The translations under genes and the position numbers were made by a program. The notes below the pieces were generated by a model. It made no database searches and had not been told where the DNA came from. It worked only from the letters and a program-made list of their open reading frames with translations. From contig NZ_CP046913.1 in the NCBI RefSeq assembly GCF_009789675.1, positions 1,178,001 through 1,242,000 of the forward strand: a stretch of 64,000 bases of DNA, in the 5' to 3' direction. Origin of the DNA: Paraburkholderia acidisoli (GTDB taxonomy: Bacteria; Pseudomonadota; Gammaproteobacteria; Burkholderiales; Burkholderiaceae). Positions 8,873-18,591 of this stretch are shown piece by piece. How positions within the stretch are numbered: position 1 is the stretch's first letter; each line of letters starts with the position of its first letter.

Positions 8873-9811
8873 ATGAATCCGATCGAACTCGCGCAACTGG
8901 TTTTCCTCGCCGCCCTGTGGGGCGGATCGTTTCTGTTTATCCGTGTCGGCGTGACCGATTTCGGCGTGGCGCCGTTGATGGCGTTGCGCGTCGGTATCGG
9001 CGCGGCGTTTCTGCTGATCGTGCTGTTCTCGCGACGTCCCGCGCGCGAGGCGCTCGGCACGTTGCGCGCGCGCGCCTGGCCGCTGCTCATCGTCGGCATT
9101 CTCAACTCGGCGGCGCCGTTCTGCCTGTTCGCGTGGGCCGAACTCACGCTCTCGGCGGGAGTGACCTCGGTGATCAACGCGACCACGCCGCTGTGGGGCG
9201 CCGTGGTTGCCTACGTGTGGCTCAAGGATCGTTTGAGCGGCCCGCGCATTGTCGGACTCGTGATCGGTTTCGCGGGCGTGCTCGCGCTCGTGTGGGACCA
9301 GATCGCCACGCGCGCCGGCAACGGCGCGTCCACCACCTCGGCGGCGCTCGCCGCGTTGGCCGCGCTCGTGGCGGCGGCGCTCTACGGCGTGGCCGCGAGC
9401 TACACGAAGCGCCATCTGACCGGCGTCGATCCGCTCACGGTCGCGGCCGGCACCATGAGCGCCGCGACGATCGTGCTCGCGCCGTTCGCCGTCGCCACGT
9501 GGCCGGCGGCGCCCGTTTCGCTGCACGCCTGGGCCGCCGTGCTTTCGCTGGGCGTCGCGTGCACGGGCGTGGCTTATCTGTTGTTCTTCCGCCTGATCGC
9601 GTCGATCGGCCCGGCGCGCGCGATCACCGTCACGTTCGTGATTCCCGTGTTCGGCATTCTGTGGGGCGCGCTGTTTCTGGGCGAGGGCGTATCGGTCGGC
9701 ATGGTGGAGGCGTGCGTGGCCATCTTGATCGGCACCGCGCTCGCGACCGGCTTCATCAAGCGTCTGCCGGGCTTCGGCACGCGCCGTAGCGGTGCGGGCG
9801 CGGAACGCTGA
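8873..9811 (+). CDS. EamA-family drug/metabolite transporter
   Basis: 312-residue inner-membrane protein with about ten hydrophobic helices arranged as two EamA repeats (first repeat LVFLAALWGGSFLFIRVGV, second begins near ALAALAALVAAALYGVAASY). The EamA signature WGGSFLF is present. Substrate unknown; members export amino acids, nucleosides or other metabolites. I chose ATG at 8873 because the 61 upstream in-frame codons are Arg/Pro-rich and not membrane-like. No strong Shine-Dalgarno is visible. It stands alone, divergent from vgrG. Confidence 0.9.
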   Translation: MNPIELAQLVFLAALWGGSFLFIRVGVTDFGVAPLMALRVGIGAAFLLIVLFSRRPAREALGTLRARAWPLLIVGILNSAAPFCLFAWAELTLSAGVTSVINATTPLWGAVVAYVWLKDRLSGPRIVGLVIGFAGVLALVWDQIATRAGNGASTTSAALAALAALVAAALYGVAASYTKRHLTGVDPLTVAAGTMSAATIVLAPFAVATWPAAPVSLHAWAAVLSLGVACTGVAYLLFFRLIASIGPARAITVTFVIPVFGILWGALFLGEGVSVGMVEACVAILIGTALATGFIKRLPGFGTRRSGAGAER

Positions 9812-9925
9812 TCCCGGCCGCGCGCCGTCGCCACAACGGCGCGTGCGCGCGTGCTTCGTTCCGCCCGGTCAGGCGCGGTCTTCGAGTTGTACGCTCGATT
9901 CGTCTTCCTTTCCCCGTTCGCTCCG

Positions 9926-11332
9926 TCACGCCGCCACGCGCGTTGCGACGCTGGCTTTCTTCTCGCGATTCGACGTGCCCAGCGGCAACGTCGTCACGAT
10001 CCCCGCACCCAGCACGAGCAGCGCCGCCGAATACACGAGCCCCGCGCTGTAGCTGTGCGTCATGTCCTTGAGCCAGCCCACCACGAGCGGGTTCGCCGCC
10101 GAACTGATATTGCCGATCGCGTTGATGACCGCGATGCCGACGGCGCGCGCCTGCGGCGTGAAGGCCTGATCGGGCACGGTCCAGAAAATCGACATCGCCG
10201 TGTACGAGCCCGCCGATGCGAGACACACGCCAAGCAGTTGCACGAGCGGCGCGCCGGCCTGCGCGCTGAGCACGCAGCCCGCGCCTGACAACAGCATCGG
10301 CATGGCGAGGTGCCATTTGCGTTCCTGCCGGCGATCCGAGCGGCGTCCCCACACGATCATCGCGACGATGGTGACGAGTTGCGGAATCGTCGCGATCAAT
10401 CCCACCGTCACGTTGCTCGCGCCCGCGCTGAAGCCTTTGACGATGAGCGGCGCCCATACCGCGACCATCGCGAGCGTGTTGACGAGGCAGAAGTACGCCG
10501 CCGCGAAGCGCAGGACCACGGGCGAGCGCAATTGCTGCCAGAGCGTGGGCGCGACCGCATCGGCCGCCTTCGCGTCTTGCACGGGCATCGCGCTCGCGGT
10601 ATCGGCGGGAATCGCGTCGAGCGCGGCTTCGAGCGTGCGCTTTTCATCGGCGCTCAACCAGCGCGCGGCGCGCGGCGAGTCGTCGAGATAGAAAAACGCG
10701 ACGCCGCCGAGCAACGCGGCCGGCATGCCCTCGAGCACGAACAGCCATTGCCAGCCCGCGAGCCCGGCGTGCCCGTCGAGCTTGAGAATGTAGCCCGAAA
10801 TGGCGGAGCCGAACGCGGCCGTCACGGGCATCGCGATCATGAAGAGCGCATTGGCGCGTGCGCGCCACGCGGGCGGAAACCAGCACGTGAGATAGAGCAG
10901 CATGCCGGGCAGAAAGCCGGCTTCCGTCACGCCCACCAGCATGCGCAGCCAGTAAAGCGTGGTCGCGTTGGTCGCGAACATCGTTGCCGTGGAGGCGAGA
11001 CCCCACGCGATCATGATGCAGCCGATCCAGCGCCGCGCGCCCACACGGGCGAGCACGAGATTGGCGGGAATGCCGCACGCGATATAGGCGATATAAAACA
11101 GCGTGCTCGCGAGGCCGAACTGCGTGCTCGAAAGACCGAGGTCTTTCATCATCGTCAGTCCCGCGAAGCCGATGTTGATGCGGTCGAGAAACGACACGAC
11201 GAACAGCAAAAACAGAAAGCCGAGCAGATGGCGCGAGACCTTGCGCGTGACGGCTTCGGTGGCGTCGGCCGTTCGATGTTGAAGCGGCGAGGGCGGCGCG
11301 CTGTCGACGCGCCGTTGCGGCATGGATTTCAT
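9926..11332 (-). CDS. MFS transporter, anion:cation symporter (ACS) type
   Basis: 468 residues, 12 predicted membrane helices. The first helix carries FVVSFLDRINIGFAGLTMMK, characteristic of the ACS family, which imports organic anions such as tartrate, glucarate, phthalate or hexuronates. Further family features are the STLFYIAYIACGIPANL helix and the RMLVGVTEAGFLPGMLLYL helix, plus a central cytoplasmic loop rich in Ala and Asp. The start has a strong Shine-Dalgarno (GGAGGAG, 7 nt before ATG). No catabolic genes flank it, so the substrate cannot be assigned. It lies tail to tail with the DMT transporter gene. Confidence 0.92.
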   Translation of the reverse strand: MKSMPQRRVDSAPPSPLQHRTADATEAVTRKVSRHLLGFLFLLFVVSFLDRINIGFAGLTMMKDLGLSSTQFGLASTLFYIAYIACGIPANLVLARVGARRWIGCIMIAWGLASTATMFATNATTLYWLRMLVGVTEAGFLPGMLLYLTCWFPPAWRARANALFMIAMPVTAAFGSAISGYILKLDGHAGLAGWQWLFVLEGMPAALLGGVAFFYLDDSPRAARWLSADEKRTLEAALDAIPADTASAMPVQDAKAADAVAPTLWQQLRSPVVLRFAAAYFCLVNTLAMVAVWAPLIVKGFSAGASNVTVGLIATIPQLVTIVAMIVWGRRSDRRQERKWHLAMPMLLSGAGCVLSAQAGAPLVQLLGVCLASAGSYTAMSIFWTVPDQAFTPQARAVGIAVINAIGNISSAANPLVVGWLKDMTHSYSAGLVYSAALLVLGAGIVTTLPLGTSNREKKASVATRVAA

Positions 11333-12269
11333 GGTGTCTCCTCCGAAGCACGTACGCGCGAACGCACGCGACTGCGGCGATGTTGTGATGATGGGATGCG
11401 CCGCGATTCACATTGCCCGCGGATTATGCGAGCGCACTGGGGGCGCGCTGTCCTCAATTTGGGTACAGCGAACGGTTGACTTCGGGAATACCCGTGTTTG
11501 CGTTGACCATGGCATCGCGCCATGGAAAAGCACGTAGCGAAGCCACGATTTTCGGGCGCGATGTCACGTAACGGTGACGCCAACCGACTCATGCCGCGGC
11601 GTTTTTATCGGCCATGCTTTTTCTGATTGTTCTTCGATTCCCGCTAATCGCCTTGCACCGCTTCGGCAATTCGCCGGAAAAAGACTAAGCGCGGCGGCAT
11701 TCAATCTCGCGATTCTTCCGTTGAACTCAGCGCGTTCGTATCCGCGCGCAGCGTAATTCGCGCTAGCGGTTCGCGTTGAAAGCCATCAGTCAGGAAGCCC
11801 GTGGGGCGGGCGTTTGCGGCCGATGAACGAATGCCGGTTTAACAAGCGCATTCGTTATTTCGCGGCTACACTCCGGTTTCGATCATGAGCGCAAGATTTG
11901 TGAACGTTGCATCGATGGACGTTCCTTTATGCGGTGCGTTTTCGTATTTGCGCAATGGCGTGAAAAGCGTGCGTCGATGTTTGTGCCTGGCGCACGGAAA
12001 TTGCTCCTTCGCGAACCGATGCAATTGTGTTGACGATCCATTGCATCGTTGACACTTTATTCGCGGTGGAGCAAGCGGTAGTTTTGAGCCCCGCGTGGGA
12101 TAGCCGGCAGTGGTCTACGGCCATCGCACGCGAATCAGCAAATTGATGTGAGGCATGGCGGCCGCGAACGTTGCAGGGGCCGCGCGACGGCATGCCCGCC
12201 ACGGTCGTCCTTGCGCACGGCGCCGTTGCCCTTGTCGTTTCATGCCGGGTCATCGTCTCGGGGATTTAC
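11333..12269. other. 937-bp gene-free region
   Basis: Divergent promoter region between the MFS carrier and the PagL-like gene. No reading frame here has a credible start and family. The clearest structure is an imperfect inverted repeat, GTGTTGACGAT (12027-12037), 7-nt spacer, ATCGTTGACAC (12045-12055), with 9 of 11 positions paired; it could be an operator. Otherwise I see nothing convincing. Confidence 0.5.
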
Positions 12270-12836
12270 ATGACACAAAGAAAATCGGTCTTGCGGGCTC
12301 ATCTCGTGCGCGGCGCGCTCGGCGCCCTGTGCGCGTTCGGTGCGGCCAGTGCGCACGCGGACACATGGGGCATTCAACTCGGGCCGGGCGTGGCGGACAA
12401 CGACGTCAAGAAGCTCGATCTGGGTCTGGTCTGGGATCCGGGTCTGCAGTGGTGGCACGTCGGCGGCTTCCACTTCACCGTGGTCGGCGAAGCGCATGTC
12501 GCGTACTGGAAGCTCGACGATCCCAACGCGATCTACCCGAACACGTGGGAATTCGGCGCGACGCCGGTATTCCGCTTCATCAAGGACGCCGGATGGTTCC
12601 GCCCGTTCTTCGAAGCCGGTATTGGCGTGCGCCTGCTCTCGCACGTGCGCCAGACGCCGTTTCGCACGATGTCTTCGTCGTTCCAGTTCGCCGACATGGT
12701 GGGCGTGGGCGCGCAGTTCGGCGAGCACCAGAATTATCAAGCGGGCTTTCGCTTCCAGCACATCTCCAACGCCGACATCAAGAAGCCGAACCCGGGCTTG
12801 AACTTCAGCGAAATCTACGTCCAGTACAACTTCTGA
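12270..12836 (+). CDS. PagL-like lipid A 3-O-deacylase
   Basis: 188 residues. Outer-membrane beta-barrel enzyme that removes the 3-O-linked acyl chain from lipid A. A signal peptide ends at AASAHA, followed by DTWGIQLGPGVADNDVKKLD, alternating beta strands and a C-terminal Phe (VQYNF) typical of outer-membrane barrels. The family active-site segment FQHISNADIKKPNPGLNF supplies the catalytic His and Ser. The third member of the described triad is a Glu some 14 residues after the His; here that position is Asn, with a Glu three residues later. I used ATG at 12270, after TCGGGGAT, rather than an upstream ATG that would precede the signal peptide by 33 residues. Usually regulated with envelope stress; nothing visible here. 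Confidence 0.88.
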   Translation: MTQRKSVLRAHLVRGALGALCAFGAASAHADTWGIQLGPGVADNDVKKLDLGLVWDPGLQWWHVGGFHFTVVGEAHVAYWKLDDPNAIYPNTWEFGATPVFRFIKDAGWFRPFFEAGIGVRLLSHVRQTPFRTMSSSFQFADMVGVGAQFGEHQNYQAGFRFQHISNADIKKPNPGLNFSEIYVQYNF

Positions 12837-12920
12837 CGCGACGGAATGCGGCGGGCAGCGTGCTAGTATTTTTGGCATGCCGCCCGTCGCGCGGCATGAC
12901 CGAACCGCATGGGAGGTCCC

Positions 12921-13238
12921 ATGGCCGCAGGCAGTCAACTCACGCTCTACACCCGCCGCAAGCAGAAGAAAGGCCATCAATCGGCGGTTGCGTGGATACT
13001 CGAAGCCGCGAAAGCCCAAGGCGTGGTCGGCGTCACGGTGCTGGAAGGCTATGAAGGCCTCGACGCGCACGGCAAGCTACACGCCGCCCACTTCTTCGAT
13101 CTCGCCGACGAACCCGCCGTGGTGCTGATCGTCGCCGACGAAGCCGCGATCGACGCCCTGCTCGTGACGCTCGGCGCGAGCGGGCTCGAACTCTTTTTCA
13201 CACGCAGTTCCGTCGAATACGGCCGTCTCGGCGGCTGA
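12921..13238 (+). CDS. DUF190 family protein
   Basis: 105 residues, soluble, ferredoxin-like alpha/beta fold related to PII-like proteins. Typical features are LTLYTRRKQKKGHQSAVAWI near the N-terminus, then VVGVTVLEGYEGLDAHG and a C-terminal VVLIVADEAAIDALL. DUF190 proteins are often encoded beside the CrcB/Fluc fluoride channel or potassium transport genes, but no such neighbour is present. ATG at 12921 is preferred over the in-frame ATG at 12909 because GGGAGG (12911-12916) is placed correctly only for the later start. Role unknown. Confidence 0.85.
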   Translation: MAAGSQLTLYTRRKQKKGHQSAVAWILEAAKAQGVVGVTVLEGYEGLDAHGKLHAAHFFDLADEPAVVLIVADEAAIDALLVTLGASGLELFFTRSSVEYGRLGG

Positions 13239-13476
13239 ACGCTGCACCTGCACGATGGTGCAGCGCGTGCAATCGGGTGCCGTCGCGGCTTCGGCCGCCT
13301 GCACTCGCACTATCTTGCCTACGCTCGCCGCCATACGGGTTGGGCTCCCTTCGCGCAACCCGCTACACTGTGAACTTTGATGCAGTGCACCACGCGTCGT
13401 CGTGCGCGGCACTGCATGACCGGCACTTTCATACACGCGGCACGCCGGCGTCGCGGACAAGGAGCGAGGAGCAGGC

Positions 13477-14328
13477 ATGGCAATCGAAACAGTAGGGATC
13501 GTAGGCGCGGGCACGATGGGCAACGGCATTGCCCAGGCCGTGGCGGTGGCGGGGCTCAAGGCGCTCATGATCGACGTGAACGAGGCGGCGTTGCAAAAGG
13601 GCGTGGCGACGCTCACGCACAGCCTCGAGCGGCTGGTCTCGAAGGGCAAGCTCGAAGCCGGCGCGCGCGACGCGGCGCTCGGCCGTATCGAGACCACGAC
13701 CGATTACCAGCGTCTCGCGGCCGCGGATCTCGTGATCGAAGCGGCCACGGAAAACGTCGAGCTGAAGGCGCGCATCCTCAAGCAGATCGAAGCGGCGGCG
13801 CGGCCCGACGCGATCATCGCCTCGAATACCTCGTCGATTTCGATCACGGCGCTCGCCACCACGCTGGCGGATCCGTCGCGCTTCATCGGCATGCACTTCT
13901 TCAACCCGGTGCCGATGATGCCGCTCGTCGAAGTGATCAGCGGCTTGCAGACGCGCGCCGAGGTCGCTCAGGACGTGCGCGAGCTGGCGACGCGCCTCGA
14001 CAAGACGCCGATCGCCGTAAAGAATGCGCCGGGCTTCGTCGTGAACCGCATTCTCGTGCCGATGATCAACGAGGCGTTTTTCGTGCTCGCGGAAGGTGTG
14101 GCGAGCGCCGAGGAAATCGACGCGGGCATGAAGCTCGGCGCGAATCATCCGATCGGGCCGCTCGCGCTCGCGGACCTGATCGGTCTCGACGTATGTCTTT
14201 CGGTGATGGACGTGTTTCTCAAAGACTTCGGCGACTCGAAATATCGTGCCTGTCCGCTGCTGCGCGAAATGGTCGCGGCGGGTCAACTGGGCCGCAAGAC
14301 GGGCCGCGGCGTGTATCAATACGCGTAA
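13477..14328 (+). CDS. hbd: 3-hydroxybutyryl-CoA dehydrogenase
   Basis: 283 residues, the usual length. It oxidises (S)-3-hydroxyacyl-CoA with NAD+ (or reduces acetoacetyl-CoA), in fatty-acid, butanoate or phenylacetate degradation. The N-terminal Rossmann motif is VGIVGAGTMGNGIAQ. The catalytic His lies in FIGMHFFNPVPMMPLVEV and the following Glu is conserved. The C-terminal dimerisation domain contains VNRILVPMINEAFFVLAEGV and GANHPIGPLALADLIGLD. Shine-Dalgarno AGGAGCGAGGAG precedes the ATG. It stands alone, convergent with galM, so the specific pathway (hbd versus paaH) is not fixed by context. Confidence 0.95.
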   Translation: MAIETVGIVGAGTMGNGIAQAVAVAGLKALMIDVNEAALQKGVATLTHSLERLVSKGKLEAGARDAALGRIETTTDYQRLAAADLVIEAATENVELKARILKQIEAAARPDAIIASNTSSISITALATTLADPSRFIGMHFFNPVPMMPLVEVISGLQTRAEVAQDVRELATRLDKTPIAVKNAPGFVVNRILVPMINEAFFVLAEGVASAEEIDAGMKLGANHPIGPLALADLIGLDVCLSVMDVFLKDFGDSKYRACPLLREMVAAGQLGRKTGRGVYQYA

Positions 14329-14338
14329 GCGGCCAAAT

Positions 14339-14374
14339 AGTGCAGATAGTGCAGTCCGCTGCAGGATCTGCACT
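14339..14374. terminator. Stem-loop between convergent hbd and galM
   Basis: Outer stem AGTGCAGAT (14339-14347) with ATCTGCACT (14366-14374) and inner stem TGCAG/CTGCA (14350-14354, 14359-14363) around a TCCG loop. It sits between two stop codons of convergent genes. No T-tract follows on either strand, so it may be a boundary hairpin or an imperfect terminator. Confidence 0.55.
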
Positions 14375-14404
14375 CAGCCTCTGCATTGCGTGCCCGCCTG
14401 AACT

Positions 14405-15502
14405 TCAGTTCAGCACGCTCAACTGATACTGCGTGACCTGGCGATAGGTTTTGCCGGGTCGCAGCACCACTTCTTCGCGCGCGGGCGTTTCCATGTTGAT
14501 CTGATTCGGAAAGCCGCCCGCTTCGAGGCACAAGCCCGCATGGCGCACGCAGGGCGCGCCGTGGCGTCCCGGCTGCCCTTCGAGGTAATTCCCCGTGTAC
14601 AACTGCAAGCCGCGCTGGTCGGTGGCCACCGCGAGCTCGCGTCCGCTGGCCGGTTCGTAGACGCGCGCGACCGTGCGCACGGGCCAGCGGCCCGCCGCGG
14701 CGAGCAGTGTGCCGGGCGTCGTGTCCGGCGCGCGCAGCACGTAGCAATGATCGAAGCCGCGCGCGCGTTCGAGCTGCGCGTTCGGCCAGTCGAGCCGCGC
14801 GCCGAGCGGTGCGCCGTGGCGAAAGTCGAAGGCGCTGCCGGAGACGTCGGCGATGCGCTCGGGAATCATCTGCGGATCGATTTCGAGGTAGGCGTCGGCG
14901 TCGAGCGTGAGGACGTGACCGCGGATATCGGAGCCCGGCTCGCCGGTCAGGTTGAAGTAGCCATGGCTTGTGAGATTGAGCGGCGTGGGCGCGTCGGTGA
15001 CGCCTTCGTAATCGATCGTGAGCGTGCCGTCGTCATCGAGCGTGTAGCGCACCTGCACGCTCACGTTGCCCGGAAAGCCGCCGTCGCCTTCCGGTGACTC
15101 GAGCCTGAGCAGCAGGGCGCCGCGATCTTCTTCCACCTGCCAAAGCTGGCGGTTGAAACCGTTTGCACCGCCATGCAGCAAATTGCCGTTCTCATTGCGA
15201 TCGAGTGCATGATCGATGCCGTCGAGCGTGAAGCGGCCGCCCGCGATGCGGTTCGCCCAGCGCCCGATCAGGCCGCCCATGTAGGTCGTGGCCGAGAGGT
15301 AGGCGGCGGGCGTGTCGTGGCCGAGCAGCACCTCCGCGAGGCGGCCCGCGCGGTCGGGCGCGATCCACGAGACGAGCGTGGCACCGAGATCGCTGATCGA
15401 CACTTTCATGCCCTGCGCGTTGCGCAGTGTGTAGAGCCGGACGGCGTCGCCGCCGGGCAGGGCGCCCCACGGTTCGGAAGACGGATGAGCAAGACGGTTC
15501 AT
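14405..15502 (-). CDS. galM: Aldose 1-epimerase (mutarotase)
   Basis: 365 residues. It interconverts alpha and beta anomers of aldoses. Family motifs are the catalytic His in PLNLTSHGYFNLTGE and the catalytic Glu in AGLCLEAGGFPNQINME, with GRWANRIAGGRF and GNYLEGQPGRHGAP also typical. It lies 66 bp downstream of the xylR-like gene on the same strand, so the two are probably co-transcribed. In this position it likely feeds alpha-D-xylopyranose to the divergently encoded xylose isomerase. The start ATG at 15502 directly precedes MNRLAHPSSEPWG, and the length is close to the family norm. Confidence 0.93.
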   Translation of the reverse strand: MNRLAHPSSEPWGALPGGDAVRLYTLRNAQGMKVSISDLGATLVSWIAPDRAGRLAEVLLGHDTPAAYLSATTYMGGLIGRWANRIAGGRFTLDGIDHALDRNENGNLLHGGANGFNRQLWQVEEDRGALLLRLESPEGDGGFPGNVSVQVRYTLDDDGTLTIDYEGVTDAPTPLNLTSHGYFNLTGEPGSDIRGHVLTLDADAYLEIDPQMIPERIADVSGSAFDFRHGAPLGARLDWPNAQLERARGFDHCYVLRAPDTTPGTLLAAAGRWPVRTVARVYEPASGRELAVATDQRGLQLYTGNYLEGQPGRHGAPCVRHAGLCLEAGGFPNQINMETPAREEVVLRPGKTYRQVTQYQLSVLN

Positions 15503-15568
15503 GAGACGTTAAGTGGGTGAAGTCCTGGGCGGCCGAAGCCGGCATTGAGGTGCATGAGAACGGGGTCG

Positions 15569-16843
15569 TTATCGCGACGATGCATCGATGCATGCGCTCG
15601 CGGTGACATCAGGCGCAGGCGGCGCGCCCGCGCGGTCCTGATATTCGCGCGGCGTGCAATCGAGTTCACGCCGGAACACGGCATACATGTACTGAAGCGA
15701 CGTGAACCCGCAGCGGATTGCCACTTCGGCACTGGACGCGTCACGGCGCGCGAGCAGCGCTTTCGCCGCGTCGAGCTTGTGGCGCAGGATGGCCTGGTGG
15801 ACCGTGCATTGGAGTTCACGCCGGAAATAGTCTTCCAGCGACGAGCGCGACACGCCCACGTAATCGGCGACCTGTTCGGTCTTGATCCCCTGGCAGGCGT
15901 ACTGGCGGATGAAGTGGCGCGCGCGCATGACGTGCGGGCTCGCCAGCGGTTCGTGCCGGGTCGATTCGAGCACGCTGATGCCCACGGGCGGCACCCGAAT
16001 GCGTTGTCCCGGAAAACGTGCACCGCGCAGCATCCGGTGCAGCAGATGCGCGGCGGTCTTGCCCATCTCCTCGGTGCCCTGAATCACGGAAGACAGCGGA
16101 ATGCGCGTGAGCGTGCGGGTGAGCGGGTCGTTGTCGATGCCGATGATCGCCACCTGCTCCGGCACCGCGATGCCGTGAATCAGACAGGCTTGTAGAAGGT
16201 GGCGCGCCCGCGCGTCGGTGACGGCGATCACGCCCACGGGCTTGGGCAGCGCGTGCAGCCAGTCGCCCAGTTGCTCGACGGCCTGATTCCAGACCGACGC
16301 GCTCGTCGCGAGACCGCGATAGACGGGCGCGGCCATGCCTTCCGCGTGCGCGATCGCGGCGAAGGCGAGTTCGCGCTCCTGCGCCCAGCGGTTCTCCTGC
16401 GCCACCGGCAGGCTGTACATCGCGAGTTGCGGCAGACCCGCGCCGATCAAATGCGTGCAGGCGAGCGAGACGAGCTTGCGGTTGTCGGTGGCGATATACG
16501 GCACATCGCGCGGATAGTGCGCCTCGTCTTCGAACGACGACCCCACGGCCACCACGGGCAGCGGGCAATCGCGCAACGCTTCGGCCACGGCGGGATCGTC
16601 GAAGTCGGCGATGATGCCGTCGCCTTCGAATCGCTCGATTCCCGCGAGCCGGCAACGGAAATCGTCTTCGAGAAAGAGGTCCCACGCCACGCGCGTGGAG
16701 CGCAGATAGTGGCCGATCCCGGCGATGATCTCGCGGTCGTACACCTTGTTCGCGTTGAACAGCAACGCGATGCGATGCGGCCGCGGCGCAGGAGCGGAGG
16801 GCGGGGCAGCGGCGAACGAAGGCGGAACGTGGGCGCGGTTCAT
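15569..16843 (-). CDS. xylR: XylR-type AraC-family regulator of xylose genes
   Basis: 424 residues. Residues 20-300 are a LacI/periplasmic-binding-protein-like sugar sensor (HRIALLFNANKVYDREIIAG, then VIAVTDARARHLLQ and VAIIGIDNDPLTRTLTR). Residues about 320-410 are an AraC double helix-turn-helix, with the second motif around EVAIRCGFTSLQYMYAVFRR and FRRELDCTPREYQ. This hybrid architecture is that of E. coli XylR, which activates xyl genes when bound to D-xylose. It is divergent from xylA across 345 bp, the expected control region. I took ATG at 16843 (MNRAHVPPSF); upstream codons have no family resemblance. Confidence 0.92.
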   Translation of the reverse strand: MNRAHVPPSFAAAPPSAPAPRPHRIALLFNANKVYDREIIAGIGHYLRSTRVAWDLFLEDDFRCRLAGIERFEGDGIIADFDDPAVAEALRDCPLPVVAVGSSFEDEAHYPRDVPYIATDNRKLVSLACTHLIGAGLPQLAMYSLPVAQENRWAQERELAFAAIAHAEGMAAPVYRGLATSASVWNQAVEQLGDWLHALPKPVGVIAVTDARARHLLQACLIHGIAVPEQVAIIGIDNDPLTRTLTRIPLSSVIQGTEEMGKTAAHLLHRMLRGARFPGQRIRVPPVGISVLESTRHEPLASPHVMRARHFIRQYACQGIKTEQVADYVGVSRSSLEDYFRRELQCTVHQAILRHKLDAAKALLARRDASSAEVAIRCGFTSLQYMYAVFRRELDCTPREYQDRAGAPPAPDVTASACIDASSR

Positions 16844-17188
16844 GGCGTGATCGGCGGCATGGCGTGCGTGCCGCCGCAGTCTCTCCGGTTCGTGCGCGCC
16901 GTGGGCGCAGGGTTTCGGGCGTCCGGCTATTCTAGGCCGACAATGAAACGCGCGGGCTCTCGCGGGCGCGCCCGGCGCGGATTCGGCAGGAAACATGAAC
17001 GCGGTCGCGCAATTTCGTAATTGCCGGGCCGGCGCACGCGCGGGCAGTATGAGGTGACCCAGACCGGCGTGTCCCGCTGCGCCGCAACACGCCATGGGTG
17101 AGCCAGCGCCGCAAGGGCGAACGCCTGAACGCCTGAAAGCTGAAAGACATCAGCGCAGCCGCTATCCGCAGCCGACACAGGAGACACC
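16844..17188. promoter_or_regulatory. Divergent xylR/xylA control region
   Basis: 345 bp between the regulator and xylA, expected to hold both promoters and the XylR sites. I could not identify a clear direct-repeat operator or a consensus -35/-10 by eye. AGGAGACACC just before the xylA ATG is the xylA ribosome-binding site. Confidence 0.5.
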
Positions 17189-18517
17189 ATGTCGTACTTC
17201 GAATCCATTCCCGCCATTCGCTACGAGGGCCCGCAGTCGGACAATCCGCTTGCGTACCATCACTACGACCGCACGAAGAACGTACTCGGCAAGACGCTCG
17301 AAGAGCATCTGCGGATTGCGGTGTGCTATTGGCATTCGTTCGTATGGCCTGGCGTGGACATCTTCGGTCACGGCACGTTTCACCGGCCGTGGCAGCAGCC
17401 CGGCGACGCCATGGAGCGCGCGCGCCAGAAAGCCGACGCCGCGTTCGAATTCTTCACGAAGCTGGGCACGCCTTACTACACGTTCCACGACACCGACGTC
17501 GCGCCCGAGGGCAAAGACCTGAAGGACTACACGGAAAACTTCGCGCGCATGGTCGACTATCTCGGCGAGCGCCAGCAGGCGAGCGGCGTGAAGTTGCTGT
17601 GGGGCACGGCGAACCTGTTCTCGAATCCGCGCTACGCGGGCGGTGCGGCCACGAGCCCGAATCCGGAGGTGTTCGCCTATGCGGCCACCCAGGTGTGCCA
17701 CGCGCTCGACGCCACGCACAAGCTCGGCGGCGACAACTACGTGCTGTGGGGCGGCCGCGAAGGCTACGACACGCTGCTCAATACCGACCTCAAGCGCGAG
17801 CGCGATCAGTTCGCGCGTTTTCTGTCGATGGTGATCGATCACAAGCATCGCACCGGCTTCAAGGGCACGCTCTTGATCGAGCCGAAGCCGCAGGAGCCGA
17901 CCAAGCATCAATACGATTACGATGTGGCCACGGTGCACGGCTTTCTCACGCAATACGGACTGCAAAACGAAATTCGCGTGAACATCGAAGCCAATCACGC
18001 GACGCTCGCCGGTCACTCGTTCCATCACGAGATTGCCACGGCATTTGCGCTCGGCATTTTTGGCAGCGTCGACGCCAATCGCGGCGATCCGCAAAACGGC
18101 TGGGATACCGACCAGTTTCCGAACAGCGTCGAGGAGCTCACGCTCGCGTTCTACGAAATCCTGCGCCACGGCGGCTTCAGCACGGGTGGCATGAACTTCG
18201 ACGCGAAAGTGCGCCGCCAGAGTGTCGATCCCGAAGATCTGTTCTACGGCCACGTGGGCGCGATCGACATCCTCGCGCTGGCGCTCGAACGCGCGGCCGT
18301 TCTGGTGGAGAACGACCGCCTCGAGCAATTCCGGCAACAGCGTTACGCGGGCTGGGACACGGAGTTCGGGCGCAAGATTCTCGCGGGCGGCTATTCGCTC
18401 TCGTCGCTGGCGGCCGATGCCATGGCGCACGGCGTGAATCCGCAGCACGTGAGCGGCCAGCAGGAACGGCTCGAAAACGTCGTGAATCAGGCGATTTACG
18501 GTCAACGGCCGGCATGA
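17189..18517 (+). CDS. xylA: Xylose isomerase
   Basis: 442 residues, the usual class II length. TIM-barrel enzyme converting D-xylose to D-xylulose with two divalent metals. Conserved segments in order are [10 protein letters not shown] with the catalytic His, [34 protein letters not shown] with metal-binding Glu and Lys, [19 protein letters not shown] (here [19 protein letters not shown]), and [20 protein letters not shown]. It starts after AGGAGACACC. xylB follows 74 bp downstream on the same strand, so the two form a xylAB unit. Confidence 0.98.
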   Translation: MSYFESIPAIRYEGPQSDNPLAYHHYDRTKNVLGKTLEEHLRIAVCYWHSFVWPGVDIFGHGTFHRPWQQPGDAMERARQKADAAFEFFTKLGTPYYTFHDTDVAPEGKDLKDYTENFARMVDYLGERQQASGVKLLWGTANLFSNPRYAGGAATSPNPEVFAYAATQVCHALDATHKLGGDNYVLWGGREGYDTLLNTDLKRERDQFARFLSMVIDHKHRTGFKGTLLIEPKPQEPTKHQYDYDVATVHGFLTQYGLQNEIRVNIEANHATLAGHSFHHEIATAFALGIFGSVDANRGDPQNGWDTDQFPNSVEELTLAFYEILRHGGFSTGGMNFDAKVRRQSVDPEDLFYGHVGAIDILALALERAAVLVENDRLEQFRQQRYAGWDTEFGRKILAGGYSLSSLAADAMAHGVNPQHVSGQQERLENVVNQAIYGQRPA

Positions 18518-18591
18518 CATAACGGCAGCGACGCGGCGCGCGAGCCATGGCGCGTGCCGCGAGACGCATCATGAAGAGAGGGAACGCAGAC

